Below, piece after piece: positions 63,854-64,000 of a DNA stretch of 64,000 nt. The stretch spans positions 1-64,000 of the forward strand of contig JAFUGA010000002.1 in the NCBI GenBank assembly GCA_017469625.1. The letters run 5' to 3'. This DNA comes from Bacteroidales bacterium. GTDB taxonomy: Bacteria > Bacteroidota > Bacteroidia > Bacteroidales > P3. The notes under the pieces were generated by a model. It saw nothing but the letters and a program-made list of their open reading frames with translations. It ran no database searches and was not told where the DNA came from. Made by a program: the position numbers and the translations under genes. Within the stretch, counting starts at the first letter, position 1. Each line of letters opens with the position of its first letter.

Positions 63854-64000
63854 TACGAAAATAGAACTTTGTTTTAATTTTCTAAAACGAAGAGATAGAA
63901 TTCTAAAACGAAGTTCTACGAAATTAAAACAAAGAGATAGAAAATTCTTTCTTTGTTTTAGAATTCTGTTTCTTTGTTTCGTGAAAATGAAACGAAGTTT
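63854..64000. repeat. Intergenic palindromic repeat family, copy 11 (runs off the window)
   Basis: It includes ACTTTGTTTTAATTTTCTAAA, ACGAAGAGATAGAATTCTAAA, ACGAAGTTCTACGAAATTAAA, ACAAAGAGATAGAAAATTC and TTTCTTTGTTTTAG. It mixes the CGAAG and CAAAG variants. Confidence 0.8.

Overview
The window is AT-rich DNA from a member of the Bacteroidota, most likely the order Bacteroidales. Many gene starts are preceded by the Bacteroidota sigma-factor box TAnnTTTG, seven of them with TTG or TTTG 19-20 bp upstream. Shine-Dalgarno sequences are almost absent. The protein set is also typical of the phylum: DUF4421, DUF819, DUF3109, a short arginine decarboxylase and a PPi-type phosphofructokinase.

Layout. 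1-180: the 5S rRNA end of an rRNA operon and its terminator. 390-1620: a remnant of a Microviridae prophage (DNA pilot protein and a tiny membrane protein). 2.2-4.0 kb: a DUF262/HNH defence-type protein. 4.3-12.7 kb, mostly minus strand: phosphoesterase, ABC exporter, purB, PHP phosphatase and rpe, read from one promoter near 10.05 kb, then a DEAD-box helicase and pdxJ. 12.8-19.0 kb, plus strand: CstA-like transporter, MATE pump and Ca2+ P-type ATPase. 19.15-19.5 kb: tRNA-Arg, tRNA-Pro and tRNA-Ser. 20.0-24.8 kb: a structured RNA resembling 6S RNA, then a type III restriction-modification pair. 25-32 kb: AraC regulator divergent from an epimerase gene with an in-frame stop, Bro-N protein, acetyltransferase, DUF4421 and DUF819 proteins. 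32-38 kb: an XRE regulator with a divergent unknown gene, glycosyltransferase, aspA and arginine decarboxylase. 38.3-41.9 kb: FKBP lipoprotein, rpsO and pnp. 41.9-43.1 kb: a long non-coding region. 43-58.4 kb, minus strand: RecD-like helicase, apbE, kinase-deaminase fusion, purE, pfp, DUF3109, glycosyltransferase, OmpA/TPR lipoprotein, DUF58, trxA, and an ABC exporter pair with a TetR regulator. 58.7-63.6 kb: two flavodoxin-type proteins, an AAA ATPase, small proteins and gapA.

Two non-coding signals stand out. First, 41.97-42.85 kb holds two copies, offset by about 630 nt, of a series of hairpins called here A, B, C and B'. The stem sequences differ between copies but stay complementary, and the loops are conserved. 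This looks like a structured RNA locus that I cannot assign to any family. Second, eleven intergenic copies of a 21-bp-modular, palindromic repeat (CTTTGTTTTA/TAAAACAAAG with interchangeable arm variants) sit almost always next to gene 3' ends.

Other points of note are a DUF58 gene that seems to start at ATT in a TAATT overlap with the trxA stop, a C8 tract beside a 16-bp palindrome in the putative promoter of a small XRE gene, and a P-loop kinase fused to a dCMP deaminase with the domain order of AvcD-type phage-defence deaminases.
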